The position numbers and the translations under genes were made by a program. From Flavonifractor sp. An82 (lineage in GTDB: Bacteria > Bacillota > Clostridia > Oscillospirales > Oscillospiraceae): a DNA stretch of 64,000 nucleotides. The stretch covers positions 1 through 64,000 of the forward strand of contig NZ_NFHG01000003.1 in NCBI RefSeq assembly GCF_002159265.1. Direction: 5' to 3'. Shown here piece by piece: positions 1-11,737 of this stretch (its first letter is position 1; every line of letters begins with the position of its first letter). Under the pieces are notes generated by a model, which was not told where the DNA came from, made no database searches, and saw only the letters and a program-made list of their open reading frames with translations.

Positions 1-20
1 AGTTGGCAGACCGCACTTCT

Positions 21-29
21 ATTATAGCA
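21..29 (-). promoter_or_regulatory. Extended -10 promoter facing out of the window
   Basis: The minus strand reads TGCTATAAT here, an extended -10 element pointing left towards a gene outside the window. The same TGCTATA(A/C)T core occurs upstream of glmU, secA, the Ca2+ ATPase, tadA and mntP. Nothing else is recognisable in bases 1-70. Confidence 0.45.
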
Positions 30-71
30 AAGGGAGTTTTTTTATCATTTTCATCGCCATAGGCTTTTTTG

Positions 72-100
72 AACCACTCGCCTAGCGAGTGGTTTTCTTT
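72..100 (+). terminator. Rho-independent terminator of a gene left of the window
   Basis: A perfect 10-bp stem (AACCACTCGC / GCGAGTGGTT) with a 3-nt loop is followed by TTCTTT on the plus strand. It must end a transcript entering from the left. Confidence 0.75.
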
Positions 101-102
101 AT

Positions 103-136
103 ACAAAAACCGCCGGCCGCCCTGAGGCGGCCGGCG
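103..136 (-). terminator. Terminator of trpB2
   Basis: An 11-bp GC-rich stem (CGCCGGCCGCC / GGCGGCCGGCG) at 111-136 is followed on the minus strand by a GTTTTT run. It lies 6 nt beyond the trpB2 stop codon. Confidence 0.85.
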
Positions 137-142
137 GCAGGT

Positions 143-1528
143 TCAGATGCCCTTGTTCTGAGGAATGTCCGGCAGGGAGTCAAAGCCCTTCTGCAAGTCC
201 TCGTCGGTGGGGATATAGTCGGTCATCTTTCCGGTGAGATAGTTTTCGTATGCGGTCATATCGAAGTAGCCGGTACCGGTGAGGCCAAAGAGGATGGTCT
301 TGGCCTCGCCGCTCTCCTTGCACTTGAGGGCCTCGTCAATGGCTCCACGGATGGCGTGGGCGGACTCGGGAGCGGGCAGGATGGTCTCCTGCTTGGCAAA
401 GAGCACCGCCGCCTCAAAGACGCGGGTCTGCTCGTAGGCCACCGCCTCCATGTGCCCGTCGTGGTACAGCTTGGAGAGGACAGGGCTCATGCCGTGGTAG
501 CGCAGGCCGCCGGCGTGGTTGGCGGAGGGGATGAAGCCGCAGCCCAGGGTGTACATCCGGGCCAGAGGGGTCACCCTGCCGGTGTCGCAGAAGTCGTAGG
601 CATACTTGCCCCGGGTGAGGGAGGGACAGGAGGCGGGCTCCACCGCCACAATGCGGGGGTTCTTGACGCCCTTCAGCTTGTCGGCCATAAAGGGGGCGAT
701 GAGGCCGCCCAGGTTGGAGCCGCCGCCGGCGCAGCCCACCACCACGTCGGGGTACTCCCCCAGCTGCTCCATGGCAAGCTTGGACTCCAGGCCGATGATG
801 GACTGGTGGAGGAGCACCTGGTTGAGCACGCTGCCCAGCACATACCGCTTGGTGCCGCCGCTGTTGAGTGCGGCCTCCACCGCCTCGGAGATGGCGCAGC
901 CCAGGGAGCCGGTGGTGCCCGGATTGTCCGCCAGGATCTTGCGCCCCACCTCCGTGAGGCTGGAGGGGGACGGGGTGACGGCGGCGTCAAAGACCCCCAT
1001 CACCGCCTTGCGGAAGGGCTTCTGCTCATAGGAGCACTTTACCATAAACACGTCGCAGGTCAGCCCGAAGTAGGAGCAGGCTTCGCTGAGGGCGGTGCCC
1101 CACTGGCCGGCCCCCGTCTCGGTGGTGACGCCGGTGAGGCCCTGCATTTTGGCGTAGTAGGCCTGAGCCACGGCGGAGTTGAGCTTGTGGGAGCCGGAGG
1201 TGTTGTTGCCCTCAAACTTGTAGTAGATCCTGGCGGGGGTGCCCAGGGCCTTCTCCAGGTTGTAGGCCCGGATCAGGGGGGAGGGCCGGTACATCTTGTA
1301 GACCTCCTGGATTTCCTCCGGGATGTCGATAAATTCGGTGGTGCCATCCAGCTCCTGGCGGGCCAGCTCGGTGCAGAAGATGGGAGACAGATCGTCCACC
1401 CCCAGGGGCTGGAGGGTGCCGGGGTGGAGCATGGGGTCGGGCTGCTCTGCCATGGCGGAGCGCAGGTTGAACCAACGCTGGGGCATCTGGTCTTCGGTGA
1501 GGTACAGGCGGTGAGGGATCTTGGTCAT
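143..1528 (-). CDS. trpB2: TrpB2-type tryptophan synthase beta chain
   Basis: This PLP enzyme condenses indole with serine to give tryptophan, or salvages indole. The 461-residue length and the N-terminus beginning MTKIPHRLYL are typical of the TrpB2 subfamily, which often lacks a TrpA partner. The PLP lysine is K115 in GSHKLNSA; an ETGAGQWG segment and a glycine-rich GGGSN phosphate loop follow. I chose the ATG at 1528 because AAGGAG lies 9 nt upstream; the in-frame ATG at 1534 is only 3 nt from it. No trpA or other trp gene is nearby. The tryptophan-specific T-box leader upstream supports a role in tryptophan supply. Confidence 0.93.
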   Translation of the reverse strand: MTKIPHRLYLTEDQMPQRWFNLRSAMAEQPDPMLHPGTLQPLGVDDLSPIFCTELARQELDGTTEFIDIPEEIQEVYKMYRPSPLIRAYNLEKALGTPARIYYKFEGNNTSGSHKLNSAVAQAYYAKMQGLTGVTTETGAGQWGTALSEACSYFGLTCDVFMVKCSYEQKPFRKAVMGVFDAAVTPSPSSLTEVGRKILADNPGTTGSLGCAISEAVEAALNSGGTKRYVLGSVLNQVLLHQSIIGLESKLAMEQLGEYPDVVVGCAGGGSNLGGLIAPFMADKLKGVKNPRIVAVEPASCPSLTRGKYAYDFCDTGRVTPLARMYTLGCGFIPSANHAGGLRYHGMSPVLSKLYHDGHMEAVAYEQTRVFEAAVLFAKQETILPAPESAHAIRGAIDEALKCKESGEAKTILFGLTGTGYFDMTAYENYLTGKMTDYIPTDEDLQKGFDSLPDIPQNKGI

Positions 1529-1592
1529 GTTCATGCACTCCTTCAAAATTGGTGTTGCGGGAGAGGGCATGAATTTCTGCAAGGCAGGCATG

Positions 1593-1886
1593 AAAAAACG
1601 CCCCCGTCCCAAAGATTCTCTGGGACAAAGGCGTAATAAAAACCTCTGCGGTGCCACCCGGATTGACGCATGGAAACCATGCGCCCGCTCACTTTCCCGT
1701 GCCTGCCAGCACGAGCTCCCCTGATAACGGGTGGAGTCCCCGTCGCGCTACTCGGTCGCCCTTTCGCTATGCCCTCAAAAGTCCATTCACCCGGACGCCG
1801 CCTGCCGCGATCCCACCACCCGCAGCTCTCTGTGAGGCCTTGATACCGGACTACTCCTCTTTCTCATCGGTTTATCAATTTAGTTT
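1593..1886 (-). promoter_or_regulatory. T-box riboswitch, tryptophan specific (UGG specifier)
   Basis: The leader of trpB2 has all the T-box parts. The T-box sequence GGGTGGCACCGC is at 1659-1648. The terminator stem CGCCTTTGTCCC / GGGACGGGGGCG (1633-1599) runs into TTTTTT at 1598-1593. Stem I contains an AGTAGT loop-E element near its start and an AGAGAGC bulge. The 3' side of the specifier loop reads GTGAA-TGG-A, placing a TGG (Trp) codon at 1785-1783. Uncharged tRNA-Trp should therefore antiterminate trpB2. Confidence 0.93.
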
Positions 1887-1891
1887 GGCAT

Positions 1892-1920
1892 AGTATACCG
1901 CCCCGTTCTGTCTTTGTCAA
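1892..1920 (-). promoter_or_regulatory. Sigma-A promoter of the trpB2 T-box transcript
   Basis: TTGACA (1920-1915), exactly 17 nt, then TATACT (1897-1892) on the minus strand. This is a near-consensus promoter just upstream of the T-box leader, as expected for attenuation control. Confidence 0.88.
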
Positions 1921-1930
1921 GGGGTAATTT

Positions 1931-4561
1931 TTATTTTTTCAGGGCTGCCTTGGTATCACTCACCCGCTTGCCCGGCTTGTGGCTGCGGTGGAAGGCCTTG
2001 GTGATCTCGCACACCACCACCGGGGTAAGGGCCAGACCGGCCACCACTCCCCAGGCCCGGGGAGACAGGGACACGGTGGAGAACACCGTCTGGAGAGGGG
2101 GCACCAGCAGCACCCCCAGCTGCATGGCGATGCCGATGAGGAAGGCCTTGTTCATGGCCGGGTTGGAGGTCACCCCCAGCTTGAAGATGGAGGCCTCCTC
2201 GCTGCGGGCATCAAAGGCGTGGAAGAGCTGGCAGAGGGTCAGCGTGGCAAATGCCATGGTGTTGCCCGCCGCCAGGGAGCAGCCGGGCAGTACCCAGGCC
2301 CCCAGCACATAGGCCGCCAGGGTGAGCAACCCCACCATGACCCCCTGCCAGGCCAGCCGCAGGGCAAAGCCATGGGCAAAGAGGGACTCCCCCGCCTGCC
2401 GGGGCGGCTGGTCCATCACCCCCGGCTCCACCGGCTCCACCCCCAGGGCCAGGGCGGGCAGGGAGTCGGTGACCAGGTTGAGCCACAGCAGCTGCACCGG
2501 GGCCAGCGGCATCTCCGGGAACCGGAGCAGGGTGGCCAGGGCGATGGTCAGAATCTCTCCGATGTTGCAGGAGAGAAGGTAGTGGATGGCCTTTTTGATG
2601 TTGGCATAGATCCCTCTCCCCTCCTCCACCGCCGAGACGATGGTGGCGAAGTTGTCGTCGGTGAGGATCATGTCGGCCGCTCCCCGGGCCACGTCGGTGC
2701 CGCTCTTACCCATGGCGCAGCCGATGTCGGCGGCCTTCAGGGCCGGGGCGTCATTGGTGCCGTCGCCGGTCATGGCCACCACCTTCCCCCTGGCCTGCCA
2801 GGCCTTTACAATCCGCAATTTATGTTCCGGAGATACCCGGGCGTATACGGCGAATTTGTCCACTTCCTCCTCCAGGGCGGGCTGGGGCAGGAAATCCAGG
2901 TCTTCGCCGGTGAGGGCCCGGTCCCCCGCCCGGCAGATGCCCAGCTCCCGGGCCACCGCCACGGCGGTGAGCTTGTGGTCGCCGGTGATCATCACCGGCC
3001 GCACCCCCGCCCGGTAGCACTGCTCCACCGCCCGTTTCACCTCGGGCCGGGGCGGGTCCATCATGCCCAGCAGCCCCACAAAGGTGAGCCCCTTTTCCAC
3101 ACCGGCGCTGTCCAGATTGGGGGGCAGCATGTCCACATCCTTGTAGGCCACCCCCAGCACCCGCAAAGCCTTGCCCGCCATGGCCTCGTTCCGGCTGGTG
3201 ATCCTCCGCAGGGCGCTCTCCTCCACCCGGCACCGCCGGGCCAGCACGTCGGGGGCTCCCTTCACCATCACCCGGTATCCGCCCCCCGGTTTGCTATGTA
3301 CGGTAGTCATGAGCTTTCGTTCCGAATCGAAGGGGATTTCCCCCTTTCTGGGCCATTCCTCCTCCAATTTGTTGCGGTCCACTCCCGCCCGGGCGGCCAC
3401 CTCCACCAGGGCGGCCTCGGTGGGATCACCGGTGCATACCGGGGTGTTCCCCTTCCAGCTCAGCTGGGCGTCGCCGCACAGGGCCCCGATGGTGAGAGCC
3501 AGATCCCGCTCCCCCTGCCGGGGCGTCCAGATGTCCACCACTGTCATTTTGTTCTGGGTCAGGGTGCCCGTCTTGTCGGAGCACACCACCCCGGCGCACC
3601 CCAAAGTCTCCACCGCGGGCAGCTTTTTCACGATGGCCCGCCGCTTTGCCATGCGGCTTACCCCCAGGGCCAGCACGATGGAGATGATGGCGGGCAGGCC
3701 CTCGGGAATGGCGGCCACCGCCAGGGACACGGCGGTGAGGAACATCTCCAGCAGGTCCCGTCCCTGGAGCAGCCCCACCCCAAACATCACCGCGCACACG
3801 CACAGGCACAGGAAAGAGAGGGTCTTGGAAATCTCCCCCATCTTTTCCTGTAAAGGTGTTTCACTTTCCACCTTATCCATCAACATTCCGGCAATGTGGC
3901 CCACCTCGGTGTCCATGCCGGTGGCGGCCACCACACAGGTGGCCCGGCCCCGGGTGACCACCGTGGCGGAGAGGAGCAGGTTGCGCCGCTCCGCCAGGGG
4001 GGTGTCGGCGGGGAGGGGGCCCAGGGCCCCCTTGTTCACCGGGGCGGACTCGCCGGTCATGGCGGACTCGTCAGCCTGGAGGCCGGCGGCCTCCAGGATG
4101 CGGCAGTCGGCGGGCACCAGGTCCCCCGCTTCCAGGCGGATCACGTCGCCGGGCACCAGCTTTTCCGCCTCCAGGCGTACCAGCACCCCATCCCGCAGGA
4201 CGTGGGCCGCCGGGGCGGACATCTGGCTCAGAGCCTCCAGGGCCTTGCGGGCGCTGTCCTCCTGGGACAGGGAGATGATGGCGTTCACCGCCACGATGCC
4301 CAGGATAATGGCGGCGTCCAGCCAGTCCTCTCCCCCGCTGGCCCACAGGGACAGGGCGGCCGCCACCAGCAGCACCAGAATCATGGGGTCCTTCAGCTGG
4401 CCCAGCAGCCGGGCCGGGAAGGACTTGTCCTTTTTGCGGGCCAATCTGTTGGGCCCGTGGGCCACCAGCCGCCGGGCGGCCTCCGCCCCCGTCAGCCCCC
4501 CCGGCCCGCTTCTCAATTCCTCCAGCGCCTGCTTGGCGCTGCACGCATGCCACTGTATCAT
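1931..4561 (-). CDS. P-type calcium-transporting ATPase (PacL/SERCA-like)
   Basis: An integral-membrane cation pump of 876 residues that couples ATP hydrolysis to Ca2+ export. It has an N-terminal cation-ATPase domain, an actuator TGES loop, the PEGLP ion-binding helix, and the phosphorylation motif DKTGTLT with acceptor D329. A TGDGTNDAPALK hinge motif and a C-terminal cation-ATPase helical region follow. The PEGLP motif and paired C-terminal helices fit the type IIA/IIB Ca2+ group better than Mg2+ or K+ pumps; substrate is inferred from family. The start at 4561 is preceded by AGGAG at about 9 nt. An extended -10 (TGCTATACT) lies at 4612-4604 on the minus strand. Confidence 0.92.
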   Translation of the reverse strand: MIQWHACSAKQALEELRSGPGGLTGAEAARRLVAHGPNRLARKKDKSFPARLLGQLKDPMILVLLVAAALSLWASGGEDWLDAAIILGIVAVNAIISLSQEDSARKALEALSQMSAPAAHVLRDGVLVRLEAEKLVPGDVIRLEAGDLVPADCRILEAAGLQADESAMTGESAPVNKGALGPLPADTPLAERRNLLLSATVVTRGRATCVVAATGMDTEVGHIAGMLMDKVESETPLQEKMGEISKTLSFLCLCVCAVMFGVGLLQGRDLLEMFLTAVSLAVAAIPEGLPAIISIVLALGVSRMAKRRAIVKKLPAVETLGCAGVVCSDKTGTLTQNKMTVVDIWTPRQGERDLALTIGALCGDAQLSWKGNTPVCTGDPTEAALVEVAARAGVDRNKLEEEWPRKGEIPFDSERKLMTTVHSKPGGGYRVMVKGAPDVLARRCRVEESALRRITSRNEAMAGKALRVLGVAYKDVDMLPPNLDSAGVEKGLTFVGLLGMMDPPRPEVKRAVEQCYRAGVRPVMITGDHKLTAVAVARELGICRAGDRALTGEDLDFLPQPALEEEVDKFAVYARVSPEHKLRIVKAWQARGKVVAMTGDGTNDAPALKAADIGCAMGKSGTDVARGAADMILTDDNFATIVSAVEEGRGIYANIKKAIHYLLSCNIGEILTIALATLLRFPEMPLAPVQLLWLNLVTDSLPALALGVEPVEPGVMDQPPRQAGESLFAHGFALRLAWQGVMVGLLTLAAYVLGAWVLPGCSLAAGNTMAFATLTLCQLFHAFDARSEEASIFKLGVTSNPAMNKAFLIGIAMQLGVLLVPPLQTVFSTVSLSPRAWGVVAGLALTPVVVCEITKAFHRSHKPGKRVSDTKAALKK

Positions 4562-4660
4562 AGCTCCCCGCTCCTCGCTCTTTGGTTTCCAGCTTTTGGA
4601 TACAGTATAGCAGGCCTGTCCCCCGGATTTGGGGGAAAGCTGGCGGCAAGCCCTCTCCAT

Positions 4661-4704
4661 AAAAAAGAACCGGCTCCGGGGTACGGATGGCCCGGAGCCG
4701 GTTC
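4661..4704 (-). terminator. Terminator of the SLH protein gene
   Basis: A perfect 14-bp stem (GAACCGGCTCCGGG and its complement, 4704-4691 / 4680-4667) is followed by TTTTTT on the minus strand, directly after the stop codon at 4715. Confidence 0.88.
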
Positions 4705-4714
4705 TGTATATTCT

Positions 4715-6280
4715 TTATTTTGTGGCCTCCAGAATGGTATAGCCCAGCAGATTCCCCTCCTTGTCGCACACACCCACAAACAGAGGCTGGCTCCGCTGTG
4801 CACTGGTATAAAGGCCGTAACGGGCGCTGATCAGGTTGCCGTCCCGGTCCCAATGCTCATCGTAGGCATAAATGCTCTGGTATTCTTCGGACAACTCACC
4901 GTAGCTGTGCTCTCTGCCATTATCATCTGTCATGGTAATCATGGAGCCGCCCAGGAGCAGATTGGACATCATATACTCCAGGTAGGTATCAAAGCTGCCG
5001 CCGTTGTTTTGAATCCCATCCAGCTTCCACTGATAATCCAGATCCAGAGCCAGCCAATAGTCGCCAGCCAGTTCCTCCCCATCAATGTAAACCGGATAGT
5101 GGTACGCCATCCCGGTGCCGTCGTTCCAGCCGCCCTGGGGATCACTGGTGTCCACAGCCACCTCTACCTGATCCTTGCGGGCCAGGCGGGCGGCCACCTG
5201 AGCCAGGAACTCCTCCAGTAAGGAGACAGCCTGGATATTGGTGCGGGTAAAGACCACTGTATCCCCTCCGTCGTAGCTGTTGCACATACCCACTACATTG
5301 GAATTATGGTCCAGCAGCAGCAACAGGGGGCGATAATCCTCTTCGTCAACCGGATTAAAATACAGCGCACTGTCCGTCACAGGTTCCAGCGGGATGTCGC
5401 CAAAGTGGTCGTTCAGCATGGCCTCCAGCACCAGCAGCTCCTCCAGGGAGGTGCTGGGCGTCTTTGCCACCTCCATGACCTGTTCCTCCGTTTCCTGCCA
5501 GTAGTTACCGCGGTAGAACTGGCAGGCGGTGGGAAAAGCCCGCTTTATCTGGGCTGCATCCAAAATTGCCGCATCATACTCCTGCTTTACTACAGCAATG
5601 CTGACCTTTTGCCCCACTAGGCTGCTGCCGTCCACCGGGAAGCCTGCTGCCTGTGCGCTGGCGGCGGAAACCGCTCCATCCTCCACCAATGCCTGGATCA
5701 GCAGCCGCTCCGTGCCATAAAGCGGGAAGGAGAGGGCAGAAAGGGACACCTCCGCAATATCGCCCCGCAGGAACTGCCCCGCTGTATAGGCCCGGTCGGT
5801 GACGCCGATCTGGGCGGCAAATTCGGCCGCCGTGGCGTAGGTATAGGCCGCCTCTGCCCCGCTGTCCCGGTAGCCCAGCGCCCGGAGCACAAAGGCCAGA
5901 TACATATTCCCCGTGGTCTCCAGATCGCTGCCGAACTGTCCTCCGCCGATGCCGTTGGTGAGCCCCTGCTCATAGGCGTAGGCCACATAGCGGTCCGCCC
6001 ACTGGGGCACGTCCGTGAAGGGCTGGGCTGCGGTACAGGCCAGTGCCTCCTTCTCTCTGCCCATCAGCCGGATCAGCATAACCACAGCCTCGCTGCGCAG
6101 GGCAGGCCGCTCCAGGTCAAAGCGGGGCTGTCCCTGTTCATCGGTCCCCGTACCCCGAAACAGGCCCAGGGAATAGAGGGTATCCGCAGCCTGTCCCGCA
6201 TCGCTGTCCGCCGCCCACACCGGCAGGCCCAGCGCCGTGGTCAGCAGCAGCGCCATCAAAAATAAACTGATCCTCCTCAT
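4715..6280 (-). CDS. Secreted protein with N-terminal S-layer-homology repeats
   Basis: An exported protein of 521 residues. A signal peptide (MRRISLFLMALLLTTALGLP, cleavage near AWA-AD) precedes about 190 residues of S-layer-homology-like repeats; FTDVPQWADRYVAYAYEQGLTNGIGG is the clearest repeat, and such repeats bind cell-wall polymers. Residues from about 200 to the end contain no domain I recognise. The start at 6280 has GGGAG 7 nt upstream. It is monocistronic, with its own promoter and terminator. Surface attachment is inferred; its function is unknown. Confidence 0.8.
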   Translation of the reverse strand: MRRISLFLMALLLTTALGLPVWAADSDAGQAADTLYSLGLFRGTGTDEQGQPRFDLERPALRSEAVVMLIRLMGREKEALACTAAQPFTDVPQWADRYVAYAYEQGLTNGIGGGQFGSDLETTGNMYLAFVLRALGYRDSGAEAAYTYATAAEFAAQIGVTDRAYTAGQFLRGDIAEVSLSALSFPLYGTERLLIQALVEDGAVSAASAQAAGFPVDGSSLVGQKVSIAVVKQEYDAAILDAAQIKRAFPTACQFYRGNYWQETEEQVMEVAKTPSTSLEELLVLEAMLNDHFGDIPLEPVTDSALYFNPVDEEDYRPLLLLLDHNSNVVGMCNSYDGGDTVVFTRTNIQAVSLLEEFLAQVAARLARKDQVEVAVDTSDPQGGWNDGTGMAYHYPVYIDGEELAGDYWLALDLDYQWKLDGIQNNGGSFDTYLEYMMSNLLLGGSMITMTDDNGREHSYGELSEEYQSIYAYDEHWDRDGNLISARYGLYTSAQRSQPLFVGVCDKEGNLLGYTILEATK

Positions 6281-6339
6281 GAAAACACTCCCTTTTCTGC
6301 TGGTCGGGGGGCACTCCCATACCCCCACTTTATATCCTC

Positions 6340-6368
6340 ATTATGTATGCTTACGCATATATTGTCAA
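6340..6368 (-). promoter_or_regulatory. Promoter with a palindrome inside the spacer
   Basis: TTGACA (6368-6363), 17 nt, then CATAAT (6345-6340) drive the SLH gene. The spacer contains the dyad TATGC-TTAC-GCATA (6346-6359), so a regulator bound there would sit between the -35 and -10 boxes. Confidence 0.6.
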
Positions 6369-6392
6369 TTCATTTCCCCGTCAGCCCCGAAC

Positions 6393-6425
6393 AAAAACCG
6401 GCCTCCCTTTGGCGGGAAGGCCGGT
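6393..6425 (-). terminator. Terminator of the substrate-binding lipoprotein gene
   Basis: On the minus strand ACCGGCCTTCCC pairs with GGGAGGCCGGT around a short loop and runs into TTTTTG, five bases after the stop codon at 6431. Confidence 0.85.
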
Positions 6426-6430
6426 CTGTC

Positions 6431-7990
6431 TTATTCTGTTTCCTCCTGGGGGCCGATCTTCCACCAGGCAAACTGGTAAAATACGTTCTGCTGGGTGGGG
6501 GTCAGGCCGGAGACGGTGTTCCACTGGGTGAGCACCGACCAGTTTTTGAAGCAGAGCACGGCGAAGGGAGGCTCCTCCGCCAGCCGCTCATAGAGCCGCT
6601 GGGCGCTCAGGTCCCGGGCCTGACCGGTGGCTGCCCGGTAGGACTGGAGGCGGGCGGCCGCCTCGGCGTCGCTGTAGCCCCCGTAATTGAGGGACCCGCC
6701 GCTGGTGATGAGGGCGGCGAGGTCAAAGTCGCCGGTGAGCCGTACCTCCCCCAGGTAGAGGTCGAAGTCCCCTTTCTGGAGGGCAGAGACATAGGCGTCC
6801 CAGTCCAGCTTGGTGAGGGTGGCATTGATGCCCAGATCGTTGAGGCCGTTCACCAGGTGCTGGGCCACCGCCACCCGGTCCTGGTTTTCGGCAGATACCA
6901 CCAGCTCCAGGCTGAGGGTCTGCCGGCCGCTGACCCAGCCGCTGTCTGTTCTGGTCCATCCCGCCCCGGTGAGGGCATCGGCCACCCCCTGGGAGGAGTA
7001 GCTCAGCTCCTCGGCCAGCCTCTCCTTGTACAGGGAGTTGGCGGGGGACACGGGGAGGGCGGCGGGCTGGGCGTGGCGGGAGTAGAGGGCGGTGGACACG
7101 GAATCCCGGTCAAAGGCCCGCAGCAGGGCCCGCCGCACTCCGGCATCCCGGCAGGGTCCGCTGGCGGTGTTGAAGCCCACATACACCATGGTGGAGGTGG
7201 GATAGTCCACCGTGTCATAGGACCCGGAAAAGCCCAGGGCGTTGGTGGCGGTCAGGTCGGTGGCCACCAGGGAGATCTCCTTGGTGTCAAAGGCGTGGAT
7301 CAGATCGTCGGCCTCCTGAATGGCCCGCAGGGGGATGGTGTCCAGGGGCAGGCTCTCCCCCTGCCACCAGCTCCCGTTGGCGGTGAGGGACCGCTCCTCC
7401 CCGGTTCCGGTGAGCACATAGGGGCCGGTACCCAGGGGGATGCCCCCGGTCTCCTTGACGATGGGGATGTCCAGCAGGGCGGGCAGGCTGCCGTTGGCCC
7501 GGGTGAGGACAATGGTGACCGTCCCTTCCCCCGCTGTAATGGTACCGATGTCGGTAAAGCGGGCGGAATAGAGGGTGCTGGTGCGGGCGCTCTCCAGGGA
7601 GGAGACCACCTCCGCCGAGGTAAGCGCACTGCCGTCGGAGAAGGTGACGCCGCTCCGCAGGGTAAAGGTCCAGGTCAGAGCGTCCTCCGAGGTGGTGTAG
7701 CCAGAGCACAGTACCTGCTGCACCTCAAACTGCTGGTCCAGGGCAAAGAGCCCTTCGTACATGAGCCCCGCCAGATTCAGGTTGGTGCGGTTGGAGCCGG
7801 TGATGGGGTGGAACCCGGCCTCGGGATAACAGGCCAGCACAAAGTTGGTTTGCTCTGCGGTGGGCGTACTGCTCTCCGCCGGAGTGGCAGTGGGGGTGAT
7901 CTCGGGCTCCGGATCGCCGGCACACCCGGTCAGGGCCAGGCAGAGGGCCGCCCCCAGCGCCGCCAGCCGCAGTCGTGTTCGTTTCTTCAA
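6431..7990 (-). CDS. Extracellular solute-binding lipoprotein, peptide/nickel (SBP_bac_5) family
   Basis: A lipoprotein of 519 residues. The signal peptide ends in the lipobox LALTGC, with the lipidated cysteine at residue 23, followed by a Pro/Thr/Ser-rich tether. The rest has the layout of oligopeptide/dipeptide binding proteins: the N-terminal LAGLMYEGLF segment and TWTFTLRSGVTFSDGSALTSAEVV are family hallmarks. The start is TTG at 7990, with AGGAGG 8 nt upstream. No permease or ATPase gene is adjacent, so its transport partner must be encoded elsewhere. A terminator-like hairpin separates it from pgeF. The ligand cannot be deduced. Confidence 0.85.
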   Translation of the reverse strand: MKKRTRLRLAALGAALCLALTGCAGDPEPEITPTATPAESSTPTAEQTNFVLACYPEAGFHPITGSNRTNLNLAGLMYEGLFALDQQFEVQQVLCSGYTTSEDALTWTFTLRSGVTFSDGSALTSAEVVSSLESARTSTLYSARFTDIGTITAGEGTVTIVLTRANGSLPALLDIPIVKETGGIPLGTGPYVLTGTGEERSLTANGSWWQGESLPLDTIPLRAIQEADDLIHAFDTKEISLVATDLTATNALGFSGSYDTVDYPTSTMVYVGFNTASGPCRDAGVRRALLRAFDRDSVSTALYSRHAQPAALPVSPANSLYKERLAEELSYSSQGVADALTGAGWTRTDSGWVSGRQTLSLELVVSAENQDRVAVAQHLVNGLNDLGINATLTKLDWDAYVSALQKGDFDLYLGEVRLTGDFDLAALITSGGSLNYGGYSDAEAAARLQSYRAATGQARDLSAQRLYERLAEEPPFAVLCFKNWSVLTQWNTVSGLTPTQQNVFYQFAWWKIGPQEETE

Positions 7991-8014
7991 GGACAGCCCC
8001 TCCTTGTCTGAATG

Positions 8015-8050
8015 GAAAAGGGCGGGCGGCTCATCACCGCCCGCCCCTTT
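8015..8050 (-). terminator. Terminator-like hairpin between pgeF and the lipoprotein gene
   Basis: On the minus strand a stem GGGGCGGGCGG / CCGCCCGCCC is followed by TTTTCC. It follows the pgeF stop codon and ends only about 25 nt before the next start codon, so the downstream gene may depend on readthrough. Confidence 0.7.
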
Positions 8051-8057
8051 GATTTGA

Positions 8058-8870
8058 TTATACCAGCGCGATCATGGCCGCCTGACTTCCCCGCTCCCCG
8101 TGGGTAAAGCGATGGGACCAGTACTTGTCGTGGAGGCAGGCAGTACAGTCGGCAGACACGGCAATATGCGCGGGGTCCAGACCGGCGTTCTCCAGCCGCT
8201 TGGCGTTGAGGGCCTTCAGGTCCACATGGAACTTGCCGGTGGGCAGTACCTCAATGCAGTGGAGGGCGGAGGCCCCCATGGCCTCGGTCATGGCGTTGGG
8301 CACGTCCTCGTGGGTCTCAAAGCAGCACTTGGAGATGCCGGGGCCGATGGCGGCCAGAATGTCCAGCCGGTCGCAGCCGTAGCAGTCCACCATGCGCTCC
8401 ACCGCCTTGGCGGCAATGCCCAGGGCGGTGCCCCGCCAGCCGGCGTGGACCGCCCCCACCACCCGGCGCACCGGGTCGTAGAGCAGAATGGGCAGGCAGT
8501 CGGCGGTAAAGACGGTGAGCACCACGCCGGGAATATCGGTAACCAGGCCGTCGGCCTGCCAGGGCTCCGGCTCGTCCAGGGCGATACCCACGTCGGCGGA
8601 GGTGACGGAGCGCACCGTGTCCCCGTGGACCTGGCTGGCACACACCACCTGCCGCACGTCGGCGCCGATGGCGGCACAGAACCGGCGGTAGTTTTCCGCC
8701 ACCTTGTCCGGGTCGTCCCCCCGGGTCATGCTCAGGTTGAGGGAGTCGTAGATCCCCTGGGACACGCCCCCCAGCCGGGTGGAAAAGCCGTGGACCACTC
8801 CGCCGGCCTCCTCCATGCCTTCGGAGGCCAGGTACACCAGACCGTTTTTATTGTGCTCAATGATGTTCAT
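8058..8870 (-). CDS. pgeF: Peptidoglycan editing factor PgeF (YfiH/LACC1 family)
   Basis: A cytoplasmic enzyme of 270 residues from the multicopper polyphenol oxidase/LACC1 family. Members remove mis-incorporated serine from muropeptide precursors and can deaminate adenosine; which activity applies here is not visible. Diagnostic segments are SQVHGD, TADCLPILLYD and HAGWRGT, which supply the Cys/His metal site. Start at 8870 is set by AAGGAG 5 nt upstream. The gene lies 52 nt downstream of secA on the same strand, so co-transcription is likely. Confidence 0.92.
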   Translation of the reverse strand: MNIIEHNKNGLVYLASEGMEEAGGVVHGFSTRLGGVSQGIYDSLNLSMTRGDDPDKVAENYRRFCAAIGADVRQVVCASQVHGDTVRSVTSADVGIALDEPEPWQADGLVTDIPGVVLTVFTADCLPILLYDPVRRVVGAVHAGWRGTALGIAAKAVERMVDCYGCDRLDILAAIGPGISKCCFETHEDVPNAMTEAMGASALHCIEVLPTGKFHVDLKALNAKRLENAGLDPAHIAVSADCTACLHDKYWSHRFTHGERGSQAAMIALV

Positions 8871-8922
8871 ATGGTCTCCTTCATGTGGAACGGGCAGCCC
8901 GCTTCCGGGGCCTGGGCCGCTT

Positions 8923-11670
<2,748 letters not shown>

Positions 11671-11737
11671 GTGATAATTCACCTTTCTGATCTCACACCG
11701 CGCAAAGCGCGGCCAATTCGCATTGATTCAGTTTCTT

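Noticed and set aside
89-1636. Long open frame antisense to trpB2 (and similar antisense frames over the ATPase, secA, mfd and others)
   Set aside because: High GC at third codon positions keeps opposite-strand frames open; these translate to low-complexity Gly/His/Val/Gln-rich sequence without family motifs or ribosome-binding sites.
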